DNA of 53,330 bases, taken from a virus. Position numbers and translations under genes: made by a program. The DNA lies in IMG/VR virus record IMGVR_UViG_3300042922_000577, positions 1 through 53,330 of that record; one strand, given 5' to 3'. Shown here one piece after another: positions 15,679-24,071 of this stretch; the first letter of the stretch is position 1, and each line of letters starts with the position of its first letter. The notes beneath the pieces are model-generated. The model was not told where the DNA came from. It saw only the letters and a program-made list of their open reading frames with translations, and searched no databases.

Positions 15679-16223
15679 CCGGCATCACCAAGGGGGCGAC
15701 GGTCCGCGCTCTGAAGCGTGGCACGAGCACGATGGGGCAGGCCCGTATCAGCTACCAGAAGGGCGACGAGCTTCTGGTGACGTACGTCCGGAAGGACGGA
15801 TACCTGAAGGTCCAGCACATCCGCAGCGACCGGTTCGTCGGCCGAAGCTTCCTCATCGAATCCGAGGATGTCGAAGGACCGCTCCGCCCCCTTGGTGAGG
15901 TGCCGGAAGGCTCCATCGCCGCCGACGATCCGCGCCTCGACTGGCTGTGGGAAGACGCCGAGCGCGTCGCCAATATGTCCGGCTTCTGCACCGAGTACGA
16001 CAAGCTACTGAAGGAACTGAACCTCCCGGGCCGCCTGCGTACGCACACGGTCAAGATGCTCACCGGCGACGGCATCGAGATCGTCGCCAAGGTGAAGGCT
16101 CGCAGCCTCCGCCAGGCCGAGGAGCGCCTGCGCAAGCAGCTGCACACGCACGAGATCAACGAGACATCTATCGAGGGCCGCGACACGTCGCTCATGCTCT
16201 CGGGAAGCTACGAGGTGGAGTAA
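15675..16223 (+). CDS. hypothetical protein
   Basis: 182 residues; GTGA overlap. The first 65 residues resemble a small SH3-like barrel (TKGATVRALKRG; YQKGDELLVTYVRKDGYLKV). The middle is helical and the end beta-like, with many Arg and Lys. Possibly nucleic-acid-associated. Unassigned. Confidence 0.7.
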   Translation: MTGITKGATVRALKRGTSTMGQARISYQKGDELLVTYVRKDGYLKVQHIRSDRFVGRSFLIESEDVEGPLRPLGEVPEGSIAADDPRLDWLWEDAERVANMSGFCTEYDKLLKELNLPGRLRTHTVKMLTGDGIEIVAKVKARSLRQAEERLRKQLHTHEINETSIEGRDTSLMLSGSYEVE

Positions 16224-16438
16224 TGGGTACCGCAGAGAACGACTCCCGCACGACGACCTACACGTTCACCAAGGACGACCTCCTGAAGCTGGAGGCGGCG
16301 ATCAAGCTCGGGGGCAAGGCCCTGGTTCAGACGATGGACGTGACCGACATCGAAGGTGCCGAGCGATCCGAGGCGCTGTACGACTGGATGCTCGCGATGC
16401 TGAACGACATCACGGAGCAGCTGCGAGGTCTCCAGTGA
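16223..16438 (+). CDS. small hypothetical protein
   Basis: 71 residues; TAATG overlap. Predicted almost wholly helical after a Thr-rich N-terminus (TTTYTFTKDDLLKLEAAIK), acidic. Unknown function. Confidence 0.65.
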   Translation: MGTAENDSRTTTYTFTKDDLLKLEAAIKLGGKALVQTMDVTDIEGAERSEALYDWMLAMLNDITEQLRGLQ

Positions 16439-16695
16439 CCCACTACACCGACAACCCCGGGATGGTCCGGGTCGACTACTACAAGCCCGGCGGCAAGTGG
16501 TACATGACTGAAGCGCACGACATGAGCGAGTTCTACGACGACTCGGACATCCACGAGGCGGTGCGCCAGATGCTGAAGAAGGCCGACCGGTACCTGCCCC
16601 ACTTCACGATCGTCGTGCAGGAGCCGTACCACCGAAACGCCTACCCGGTCATGCTGATCGCTGACGACGTGCGTGAAGGGCTGGCCGCTCGATGA
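16435..16695 (+). CDS. small hypothetical protein
   Basis: 86 residues; GTGA overlap. Aromatic-rich (several Tyr, Trp) with a beta-like start (GMVRVDYYKPGGKWYM), a central helix and a beta end. Unknown. Immediately upstream of the Cas4-like gene and coupled to it. Confidence 0.65.
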   Translation: MTHYTDNPGMVRVDYYKPGGKWYMTEAHDMSEFYDDSDIHEAVRQMLKKADRYLPHFTIVVQEPYHRNAYPVMLIADDVREGLAAR

Positions 16696-17720
16696 GTCAC
16701 CCGAAGCTCGCGCGCAAGTCTTCCGGCTTCGGCGGTCGCGGCTACGGCATCCCCGGGCGCACGCACCCCAGCCCGACCACCGGCAAGCCACTCCAGACGA
16801 TCTACCCGTCCGTGACCACGATCCTGAAGTCCGTGGCCAAGCCCGGCCTGCACCAGTGGATCGCCGACCAAACGGCCGCCTACGCCGTGATGAACGTCAA
16901 CTACCTGATGCAGGTCGCCGACGAGGTGGCGTGGCGTCGCGTGCGGTTCTACTGGTCCGGGAAGCCGAAGGAGGTCGCGGCCGACCTGCGCACCTACCAC
17001 GAGGGGGTGCGCGACGACGCGGCCGAGATCGGGACCAACATCCACGAGTACATCGAGGCCGACGTGGACGAGTTCATGTCGCACCCGACGATGGACTCCG
17101 ACGAGATGGTCGAGATGGTCGAGGCGTGGGAGGAGTGGTTCTCGCAGCACCGCGTGACGATCCACGGCACCGAGTTCACGATGGTGAACGACACGCACGG
17201 CTGGGCGGGCACCGCTGACGGCGACTGGGAGATCACCTGCCTGCACGCCCCCGACGAGGATGGCCTGTACTGCCTGGGCCAGACGGTCGGCCCGCATCGT
17301 ACGCTGGTCGATGTGAAGTCCTCCCGCCACACCTGGGCCGAGCACGGCTATCAGCTGGCCGGGCTCGCAAACGGCGAGGTCGTCATGGTCGAGGCGACCC
17401 CCGACACGCCGGGCGCGCAGAAGGTGACCAAGACCGAGAGCGGCCAGAAGATCACCACGTACTGGCTGGAGCAGAAGCCCCCGACATGGGAGAGGTTCGC
17501 CCTCCTGCACATCCGTCCCGACGACCTCGACAAGGACGGCCAGCTGATTCCGTCGTTCTGCAAGCTCATCGACATGACCGAGGACATGGACCTGTATGCT
17601 GAAGGCTTCCAGGGAGCATACGCACTTACGAAGACCCAGCGGAAGCTGAAGGACCGTGCGAAGGAGCGCCGCCGCCAGACCGTCATGCTGGAGTCCCCGG
17701 ACTACCCCGAATCCAACTGA
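16692..17720 (+). CDS. Cas4/RecB-like PD-(D/E)XK exonuclease
   Basis: 342 residues; ATGA overlap. The nuclease core is visible: GTNIHEYIEAD gives the His and acidic residue of motif I (about 114), GTADGDWEI the Asp of motif II (about 172), and TLVDVKSSR the D-x-K motif III (about 205-210), followed by a helix with Q-x-A of the RecB type (GYQLAGLA). This is the common actinophage Cas4-family exonuclease. The four cysteines of true iron-sulfur Cas4 proteins are not evident. With the ERF protein it would form an exonuclease-annealase recombination pair. Confidence 0.82.
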   Translation: MSHPKLARKSSGFGGRGYGIPGRTHPSPTTGKPLQTIYPSVTTILKSVAKPGLHQWIADQTAAYAVMNVNYLMQVADEVAWRRVRFYWSGKPKEVAADLRTYHEGVRDDAAEIGTNIHEYIEADVDEFMSHPTMDSDEMVEMVEAWEEWFSQHRVTIHGTEFTMVNDTHGWAGTADGDWEITCLHAPDEDGLYCLGQTVGPHRTLVDVKSSRHTWAEHGYQLAGLANGEVVMVEATPDTPGAQKVTKTESGQKITTYWLEQKPPTWERFALLHIRPDDLDKDGQLIPSFCKLIDMTEDMDLYAEGFQGAYALTKTQRKLKDRAKERRRQTVMLESPDYPESN

Positions 17721-17755
17721 ACACCGATCCCATCACCACGAAGGAGCAGAGAATC

Positions 17756-18334
17756 ATGGCACGACGCCGCAACGCAATCTGGTACGAAGGCCGCATGGTC
17801 AACCGGGAGCCGAAGCCCGGGAAGCAGCGGCAGACGAAGCTCAGCCGCTCGAAGGCCGGGAAGTTCGTCCTGGACCTCCTGGTCGCCGAGGGCTTCCAGG
17901 AGAAGAACTCCAACGCCCCCGAGCGGTTCAAGGATGCGACCAAGGCCGCCGACGACTACGTGAACACGTACACGGCCTGGCACAAGGTCCGCATCTTCGC
18001 CGACGCCGACGACGCCGACTTCCTGGCTCTCGTCAGCGACCCGCAGTTCAACCACGGCTGCGTCATCGAGATCGACGCCTCGTACCGCGAGGAGGCGCCC
18101 TGGACCGACAACAACGGCATGCAGCACGCCGGTCGGCAGGAGACGATCTTCTGGGGCAAGGAGGACGGCGGTACGGTGAGCATCAAGGTGCTCCCCGATG
18201 GCCGCGTCCTGGGTGCGCGCGACGAGCACGCCGTTCCGCTCTACAACGGCAACTTCGACGCCCTGCCCCAGCTGGGCGGGTCGGGGGGTGGCGGCCCCGC
18301 CGCTCCCGAGTACGACGAAAACGAAGGGTTCTGA
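17756..18334 (+). CDS. probable single-stranded DNA-binding protein
   Basis: 192 residues; ATG with GAAGGAGCAGAG upstream, after a leader containing GATCCCATCACC. Residues about 60-150 alternate strands and turns with many aromatic residues, as in an OB-fold. A Gly-rich linker (GGSGGGG) and a short acidic tail ending YDENEGF follow. The basic N-terminus, core, Gly linker and acidic tail are the plan of SSB-type proteins, whose last residues recruit other replication proteins. It lies between the Cas4-like nuclease and the primase-helicase. No direct OB-fold signature can be proven by eye. Confidence 0.6.
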   Translation: MARRRNAIWYEGRMVNREPKPGKQRQTKLSRSKAGKFVLDLLVAEGFQEKNSNAPERFKDATKAADDYVNTYTAWHKVRIFADADDADFLALVSDPQFNHGCVIEIDASYREEAPWTDNNGMQHAGRQETIFWGKEDGGTVSIKVLPDGRVLGARDEHAVPLYNGNFDALPQLGGSGGGGPAAPEYDENEGF

Positions 18335-18336
18335 TC

Positions 18337-18927
18337 ATGGCTCAGACAGCAGCGCAGCGTAAGGCTGCCGAAGCGAAGGCCGCGGAGAAGGCGGCCGAGG
18401 AGGATGAGTTCGGCTCGTCTTCCGAGACGCCGCCCACCGACGCGCCGGAGGGTTCCGCCGGTGATTCCGGCGCGGCCCAGGACGACACCGCCGAGACGGC
18501 CGCGGACGACCGCAAGGCCGTCGACACCCCGCTCAGCGAGACGCCCGAGCAGGCGAAGCTGAACTCGCTCCTCTACAAGCTCGGGGATGCGCTCGGGTTC
18601 GACAAGGACGAGGACGGGACCATCACGGCCTCGCCGGATGCGATCGTCGAGGCGACCCTGGAGCAGATCGCAGAGTTCGAGCGCCAGGCCAGCGAGCCCG
18701 CTCCGGCGCCCGAGGTCAAGTCGGGCTCCCCCGCCGCCGCGGTGCGCCTCACGATCGAGGAGGTGGACGGCGCGGGCAAGGCGCTGCGCAAGTGGGGCCA
18801 GCTGGTCCCGATCGCGCAGGCGAACCCCGCCGCCGTCGCCGAGACCGTGAAGGCGACGGTCGAGGAGATCGTGGCCGTGCCGGTCGGACCGGTGCAGGCC
18901 CTGGAGCAGCAGCCCGTCGAGGACTGA
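18337..18927 (+). CDS. acidic hypothetical protein
   Basis: 196 residues; ATG two bases after the previous stop. N-terminal Ala/Lys/Glu helix, then a long low-complexity region rich in Asp, Glu, Thr and Ser, and a C-terminal helical part. Overall strongly acidic, probably largely disordered. Unknown role; operon position suggests an accessory of replication. Confidence 0.65.
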   Translation: MAQTAAQRKAAEAKAAEKAAEEDEFGSSSETPPTDAPEGSAGDSGAAQDDTAETAADDRKAVDTPLSETPEQAKLNSLLYKLGDALGFDKDEDGTITASPDAIVEATLEQIAEFERQASEPAPAPEVKSGSPAAAVRLTIEEVDGAGKALRKWGQLVPIAQANPAAVAETVKATVEEIVAVPVGPVQALEQQPVED

Positions 18928-19025
18928 TGTCTCCCCTCCCGCCGGACGAGTTCGCGGCTGCCCTGGAGGCAGTTCGCGCTCTACTCGCCGAACCGGACCC
19001 CGGGGACATGCTCCCCGGCTTCTGA
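18927..19025 (+). CDS. 32-residue peptide
   Basis: 32 residues; TGATG overlap with the previous stop. One amphipathic helix (PDEFAAALEAVRALLAEP), then an acidic turn and a GF end (GDMLPGF). Small but coupled and codon-typical. May be real or only a leader for ribosome passage into the structured RNA that follows. Confidence 0.4.
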   Translation: MSPLPPDEFAAALEAVRALLAEPDPGDMLPGF

Positions 19026-19067
19026 CCGCTCCAGGTCAGACGGATCGACCGCTCCGCAAGACGGTCA

Positions 19068-19154
19068 GCTGGTGCCCCTCCGGTGAATTCCGTACTCGGG
19101 GAGGAATCTCGCGGCTGCGCAGCACGAGACCGGTGGTTCGACTCCACCCCCAGC
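19068..19154 (+). ncRNA. tRNA-like folded leader before primase-helicase gene
   Basis: 87 bases that can close into a three-armed shape: GCTGG (19068-19072) with CCAGC (19150-19154); arm 1 CCTCC/GGAGG (19077-19081 and 19100-19104); arm 2 TCTCG/CGAGA (19107-19111 and 19125-19129); arm 3 GGTGG-TTCGACT-CCACC (19132-19148). Arm 3 is a perfect tRNA T-arm with a standard TTCGANN loop. I cannot fit a normal D-arm, anticodon loop or seven-pair acceptor, so it is not a standard tRNA. It may be a degraded tRNA, a tRNA mimic or a leader structure controlling the gene at 19195. Confidence 0.4.
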
Positions 19155-19194
19155 GCAGCGTTCCCATGCGCGTCACAACTGAGAGGAGGACCGA

Positions 19195-21587
19195 TGCCAG
19201 CTGCACCCGAAATGCCGGACCAACGAGCATTCATCACCGGCATCCTCCGGGACATGGAGGGCAATGCTGTCCTCTCGCTGGCATCGGGCCACTCGGCTCC
19301 GACCGCTACTGCCCCGAACGGCAAGCCCATCATCGACCGGCACTACTGGTTCAGCTACCCCGCCGAACTGGACATGATGGTGGGCTTCGCCGAGCAGGCC
19401 TGGCGCGACCGCCAGGACGCCTACATCTCGCCGCTCATCTACGGCTCCGAGGCGTTCCGCTCCCCGCGCACCGGCAAGATCGTCGTCCGGACCCCCGATG
19501 GCCGTCCGATCTTCGCGCGCTCGCTGAAGAATGCGATGTTTTCGCAGACCGTCTACATGGACAGCGACTCGTGCCCTCCCGAGGCCTTCCGCCTGCCGCC
19601 GTCGCGCCACGTGCAGACCTCCGAGGGTCACGGTCACGACTACTGGTTCCTGACCGAACCCGTGCCCGCATCCGTCGCCGCTCACGTCGCCCACAAGATC
19701 ACCACGGCGCACAAGGCCGAGGGCTCGGACCCCTCCGGGTGGTCGGCGAACAAGGTGCTGCGCCTGCCCGCCTGGAACACCACGTACGACGAGTTCGCGC
19801 CCTGGCCGGTCACGTACGAGGAGAACGACACCGACGAGCGCACCGGCGAGCAGTACGACGAGGCGCGCGTCTACCACATTGGCGACCTGGAAGAGGTCTA
19901 CGCAGATGTGGACGTGGAGGCGGGCTCGATCCCGGCCTACCAGACCTACGAGCCGGTGCCCGCGCTGGCGGGCCTGCCGGACCACGCAGAACTCGTGAAG
20001 CGCATTCCCTCCACGATGCGCGGACTGAGCAACCTGATCTACACCAAGCCGAAGGAAGGCCCTGGCGGCTGGCGCTCCGAGATGCGCTACAAGCTCCTCC
20101 TGGAGTTGCAGCGGTTCGGGTTCAACGACCAGGAGACGATCTCCGTCGCCTGGCACTCCCCGGCGGCGTCGAAGTGGCGCGAGGATAAGCGCGGCGTGGA
20201 CGGCCTCTGGTGGGAGCTTCAGGTCAAGGTGAAGCCGATCCTCGCGCACGAGTCCCCCGATGGCGTCGAGGCGGCGCCGGTGACGGAGATGGTGGGCTCG
20301 GGGTTCGGGCTCCTATCGCACGAGGCACGCAAACGCGTCGAGGAGCGAGACGACTTCCTGACCACGGTCATGCGCTACTCGATGTCGCGGGTGAAGGTGC
20401 CGAACGCGCCGTACCACATCATCAACGCCTGGACCTACCTGTCAGTCGCGCTCAGCGAACACATCGAGTTCCCGAAGGAGCCGAAGAGCCTCGGGACGAA
20501 TCTCTACTCGATCCAGCTGGGCGGGTCGTCGACCGGTAAGGACGAGACCTACGGCATCTACGGAGAGGAGCCTGGCGGCCTCATCCACGCGCTCGAAGAG
20601 CCGGACCTGATGCTCCCCGCCCAGACCTCCCGTGACGCCTACATCGAGCGCCTGCTGATGAAGGACCGCAAGATCAGCTACGTGCACGAGAACGAGTTCG
20701 ACGGCCTCCTGGAGACGGTGAAGGTCGGCGGCTCGGGAACGCAGGGGCTGATCTCGGTGTGGACGCGCTCCTACGACGGCGAGGTGCCGCCCCTCGGCCG
20801 CGTCGGGAAGACGGACCTCGGCAAGGGTGGCGTGCAGTCCGTGGTCGTCATGCACATGATGGGCACGCCCGAGGGCGTCATCGACCAGCTGGAGCGGAAG
20901 AACTTCTACACCGGCTGGCTGGCCCGCAACATCTGGGTGTTCGGCGAGAACATCGACACCACGAAGGAGTCGCTGGCCACGAACGTCCGGCGCGGCGCGC
21001 AGGTGCAGCGGAAGTACAACTACATGCCGCGGTACTTCGCGAGCCACCTACACCACACCATCGCGAGCCTCTACTCCAAGATTCCGTTCGAGGCCGACCG
21101 CATCCCGGTCGAGCCCACCGACGAAGCCATCCGCCTGATCGACGACGCGAAGTGGACCCTGCACGAGCACATCTCGGCCGAGTCCGACATCGGCCTGTGG
21201 CGCCCGATCCTCCGACGCATGTACGACATCATGTGGAAGATCGCAACGCTCCAGGCGGCGTCCAACGGGCGCATCGTCATCGGCGTGCGTGACGCCGAGG
21301 TCGCGCTGTACTACACCGAGATGTGGATGGCCAACGCGATGCAGGCCGCCCAGCAGGTCTCGGACTCGTACTTCGCCCGCCAGTGTGACGAGATCGAGAA
21401 GTTCATCGCGGCGAACCCGAAGGGCGAGGTCGAGATCGGCTCCGTCTACCGGTTCCGCCGGAACGAGCCGAAGCGCATCGTGGATGAGTACATGCTGTCC
21501 CTGGGCTTCCAGGGCCGCGTGGAGGAGAAGCCGAACACCGCCGGTGACAAGCGGGTATTCCGACTGAAGACCAAGGAGAAGAAATGA
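19195..21587 (+). CDS. primase-helicase (AEP/RepB-type primase with DUF3987-like ATPase)
   Basis: 797 residues. ATG at 19195 chosen because GAGAGGAGGA is directly upstream; a GTG 112 bases earlier would translate the tRNA-like element. The N-terminal part looks like an archaeo-eukaryotic primase: YMDSDSCPP at about 121 (metal acidic pair), SEGHGHDYWFL at about 143, and LRLPAWNTT further on. The C-terminal half has an ATPase site GGSSTGKDE at about 441 (Asp follows the P-loop Lys in place of Ser or Thr) and HENEFDGLL at about 497 as Walker B region. It should prime and unwind DNA at the phage fork. Confidence 0.75.
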
Positions 21588-22039
21588 TCGCCCTGACACC
21601 CCTGGAGCAGGCCCTGGTGGCCTTCAGCCGCGACCGTGACCCCGATGCCCCCGGCGACCGCCAGGGGCGCGTGGACGACGCCGTGGCGCTGGCTGAGACG
21701 GAGACGTTCTCGGTGCAGCACATCATCCTCATCACGGGCCTGCCGAAGACGTTCGCCTACGAGCTCCTGGCCGGGAAGAACCCGCGCAAGGAGGGTGGCT
21801 CGCTGAACGTCGAGCACCTGCCTCTGATCAACGATGTGGCCATCGACTGGCGGCGACACCGCTCGGCCGACCGGCGCGTGGTGGCGACGATCGTGGACGG
21901 CGGCACAAGCCCCCGCATGCTGGCGAAGCTGACCGGCATCCACTACAACACCATCTACGCCTGGATGCGCAAGAAGGAAGCAAACGCCTCGGATTCGCAA
22001 CCAAAGGTTGCGGCTGAAACGCCGAACGCGGCAGACTAG
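21584..22039 (+). CDS. helix-turn-helix protein
   Basis: 151 residues; ATGA overlap. Two helix-turn-helix-like stretches: FSVQHIILITGLPKTFAYELLAG (about 43-65) and SPRMLAKLTGIHYNTIYAWM (about 108-127), the second being strong. Basic between them (WRRHRSADRR). Could regulate transcription or load the adjacent primase-helicase at an origin. Confidence 0.7.
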   Translation: MIALTPLEQALVAFSRDRDPDAPGDRQGRVDDAVALAETETFSVQHIILITGLPKTFAYELLAGKNPRKEGGSLNVEHLPLINDVAIDWRRHRSADRRVVATIVDGGTSPRMLAKLTGIHYNTIYAWMRKKEANASDSQPKVAAETPNAAD

Positions 22040-22044
22040 GCCGT

Positions 22045-22302
22045 ATGACCCGGAGCAGAGTAGAAACAACCGCCTACGTGGCGTTCGTCCGTCGCATCCT
22101 CAAAGCGCTCGCACGCCGGGCTGGCGAAGAGGACGAGCACGAGCTTTCGCTCCTCATGGCACTGGAGGACGAGGTGCGCGAGTGCATCCGCCAGGCGGTC
22201 GCACGCCAGCGGGACCGCGGCGTCTCCTGGGATCGGATTGCGCTGTCGGCGGGGACTTCCCGCCAGGCGGTAACGAAGAGATGGAAGGGAGTAGGCCAGT
22301 GA
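22045..22302 (+). CDS. small helix-turn-helix protein
   Basis: 85 residues. The C-terminal part has a clean helix-turn-helix (SWDRIALSAGTSRQAVTKRW). N-terminal helices (EDEHELSLLMALEDEVRECI) may allow dimer formation. No Shine-Dalgarno is obvious; the start lies five bases after the previous stop. A second candidate for the palindrome-binding regulator. Ends in a GTGA overlap with the next gene. Confidence 0.7.
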   Translation: MTRSRVETTAYVAFVRRILKALARRAGEEDEHELSLLMALEDEVRECIRQAVARQRDRGVSWDRIALSAGTSRQAVTKRWKGVGQ

Positions 22303-22601
22303 CGGAGCAGCACAACGTCTACCGAGACGGCAAGATTCACGTCCTGTCCGAGAAGTGCGCCACCTGCATCTTCCGGCCGAACGAGCGCCCCGTGGATGGC
22401 GCCCGAGTGGCCGAGATGGTGCGCGACACCATGGACGAGCCCGGCGCCACCGTGGTCTGCCACAAGACCCTGTACGACCTGGATGGGAAAACCGACCAGG
22501 AGCACGCGATCTGCCGGGGCTGGTACGACCGCCTCGGCGACCGTGACCCGATCCTCCGCCTGGCCCAGGTCATGGGTGTCATCCAGGAGCAGGCCGCATG
22601 A
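22299..22601 (+). CDS. four-cysteine hypothetical protein
   Basis: 100 residues from GTG (GTGA overlap); an upstream ATG is possible. Has CATC at about 20, then single cysteines at about 54 (VVCHK) and about 72 (AICRGW). Spacing C-x2-C-x-32-C-x-17-C does not match WhiB or a standard zinc ribbon but could bind zinc or an iron-sulfur cluster. This protein type occurs in actinophage genomes as a conserved unknown, from memory and unverified. Confidence 0.7.
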   Translation: MTEQHNVYRDGKIHVLSEKCATCIFRPNERPVDGARVAEMVRDTMDEPGATVVCHKTLYDLDGKTDQEHAICRGWYDRLGDRDPILRLAQVMGVIQEQAA

Positions 22602-22996
22602 ACCTCTTCATCTGGGCCGGTGGCGAGCCGATCGACCTCGCCAAGGTGAAGGCGGCCAAGGCCGAGTTGGACGACGGCATCACCGAGGTGCCGACCGTCC
22701 GGCCGGTGAACTGCGGCGCGCTCGGCGCGCAGGGCCTCACGTTCGACGACCGCGTGCTCGCGATCGGTTCGGCTCCGCCGTTCCTGTGCGACTTCTTCCT
22801 GGTCGGCGAGGAGGCCGGTCCCGAGGAGTTTACGCGCGCGCTCGCGTGGGTGCTGAACATCGTCGAGCACGACGACCGCGCGAACGCCATGGGCGACACG
22901 CTCAAAGCCGTCTTCGGCCCCGGCACTCGCGAGGTGCCTCAGGAGGAGATCGACGCCAAGCGCCGCCTCCACGAGTACCAGAGGAACCTCGCATGA
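22598..22996 (+). CDS. hypothetical protein
   Basis: 132 residues; ATGA overlap. Starts MNLFIWAGG, with hydrophobic strands (RVLAIGSAPPFLCDFFLVGE) and helices rich in Arg/Glu at the end. No recognised catalytic motif. Two cysteines, far apart. Confidence 0.7.
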   Translation: MNLFIWAGGEPIDLAKVKAAKAELDDGITEVPTVRPVNCGALGAQGLTFDDRVLAIGSAPPFLCDFFLVGEEAGPEEFTRALAWVLNIVEHDDRANAMGDTLKAVFGPGTREVPQEEIDAKRRLHEYQRNLA

Positions 22997-23247
22997 CCGC
23001 CCTCACGACGGCTCAGGAAAAAGGCATTGAGACGCTGCGGGCGAATCAGCCACTGTCCCCGCGCGAGTTCGCGATGCTGATGTGGCCTGACTCTCCGGCC
23101 TGGCATAAGCGCACGAGGAAGTTCGGTGGCCGTGATCCCGGCGCTGTCGGCGGGACCATGCCGATGAACGGAGCACGTCTGCTCTGGCGACTCTTCGACC
23201 TGAAGCTGGCCTACCGGGACGAAACGGGACGCTGGCGGGCGTACTGA
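22993..23247 (+). CDS. small hypothetical protein
   Basis: 84 residues; ATGA overlap. Helical N-terminus (TTAQEKGIETLRANQPLSPREFAMLMW), then a basic Gly-rich loop (RKFGGRDPGAVGGTMP) and a helix plus beta end (ARLLWRLFDLKLAYRDETGRWRAY) like a small winged helix. Possibly DNA-binding. Unassigned. Confidence 0.65.
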   Translation: MTALTTAQEKGIETLRANQPLSPREFAMLMWPDSPAWHKRTRKFGGRDPGAVGGTMPMNGARLLWRLFDLKLAYRDETGRWRAY

Positions 23248-24071
23248 TGGGCTTCGATTTCGTCAGCCAGGTCGACCCTGACTTCGCCACGTCGGAGCAA
23301 TACTTCGCCGACTACGCACGCCAGCGGAAGCTCTGGCTGGCCGAGCGTGGGGGCTTCGACGCCGTGGAGGATGACGAGGGCGTCGTGACCCTCGTCGAGC
23401 GCGAGAAGGTCGAGAAGGGCCGCCAGACCACCGTGCTCGTCCCGGCGCACCGCATCGAGATCACGAGCCTCGGAACGTCCCCGAAGGGCCTGGCGAAGGC
23501 GCTGACCGCCATGGGGTGGACGGTGAACGTCTGGCTGACCGTGGGCGACGTTGCCCCGGTGTTCTTCCTGAACGACTCCAAGGAGGGCGACAAGAACGAG
23601 CACTCCGCCGGGGACGTGCGCCACGAGGGCTTCATCGCACGCCGCTACACCGTAGAGGGACGCTTCGGCGAGCACCCGGTGGCCATCCAGGCGTTCTACC
23701 TCGGGAAGGGCCAGGAGGGCAACTCGGCCTCGTTCGAGTGGTGCCGCATCCGGGACTCGGCCTACGGCATCGACGTGCCGAACGGGCTCGACTACACCTA
23801 CACCAAGCCAGATGCCGAAGCCAAGGGCTGGACCGAGGAGATGCGGATTCAGTACGGCATGCGGATGAACCGGCAGTACAACGACAAACCGATCCGCCGC
23901 GAGCACCGCGTCTACTACTGGAAGGCCGACCCCATGAACCAGTGGGTCGACTTCTACCTCGACGCGACCAAGACCGAGAATGACGGCAAGCGCCTCACGC
24001 GCAAGAAGAAGGAACCGGAGAAGCCCGCGACCGACGCGCAGCTGCTGTCCGGCGAGGAATGGACGGGATGA
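23247..24071 (+). CDS. hypothetical protein
   Basis: 274 residues; TGATG overlap. Residues about 70-190 look beta-rich (TTVLVPAHRIEITSLG; TVNVWLTVGDVAPVFFLND); the C-terminus is highly basic with a Lys/Arg cluster (KRLTRKKKEPEK) and a short acidic end. No enzyme motif recognised. Adjacent to the RuvC-like gene, so a DNA-processing partner is possible. Confidence 0.7.
   Translation: MGFDFVSQVDPDFATSEQYFADYARQRKLWLAERGGFDAVEDDEGVVTLVEREKVEKGRQTTVLVPAHRIEITSLGTSPKGLAKALTAMGWTVNVWLTVGDVAPVFFLNDSKEGDKNEHSAGDVRHEGFIARRYTVEGRFGEHPVAIQAFYLGKGQEGNSASFEWCRIRDSAYGIDVPNGLDYTYTKPDAEAKGWTEEMRIQYGMRMNRQYNDKPIRREHRVYYWKADPMNQWVDFYLDATKTENDGKRLTRKKKEPEKPATDAQLLSGEEWTG

Noticed and set aside
16692-17720. CRISPR adaptation function for the Cas4-like gene
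   Set aside because: No repeat-spacer array and no cas1 or cas2; its neighbours (annealase, SSB, primase) point to phage recombination.
19083-19194. Extended N-terminus of the primase-helicase from GTG 19083
   Set aside because: It would translate the tRNA-like T-arm and lacks a ribosome site; the ATG at 19195 has GAGAGGAGGA at ideal spacing.
22299-22601. WhiB-type regulator
   Set aside because: Four cysteines are present but the spacing does not match the WhiB C-Xn-C-x2-C-x5-C pattern and no Gly-Val-Trp turn follows.
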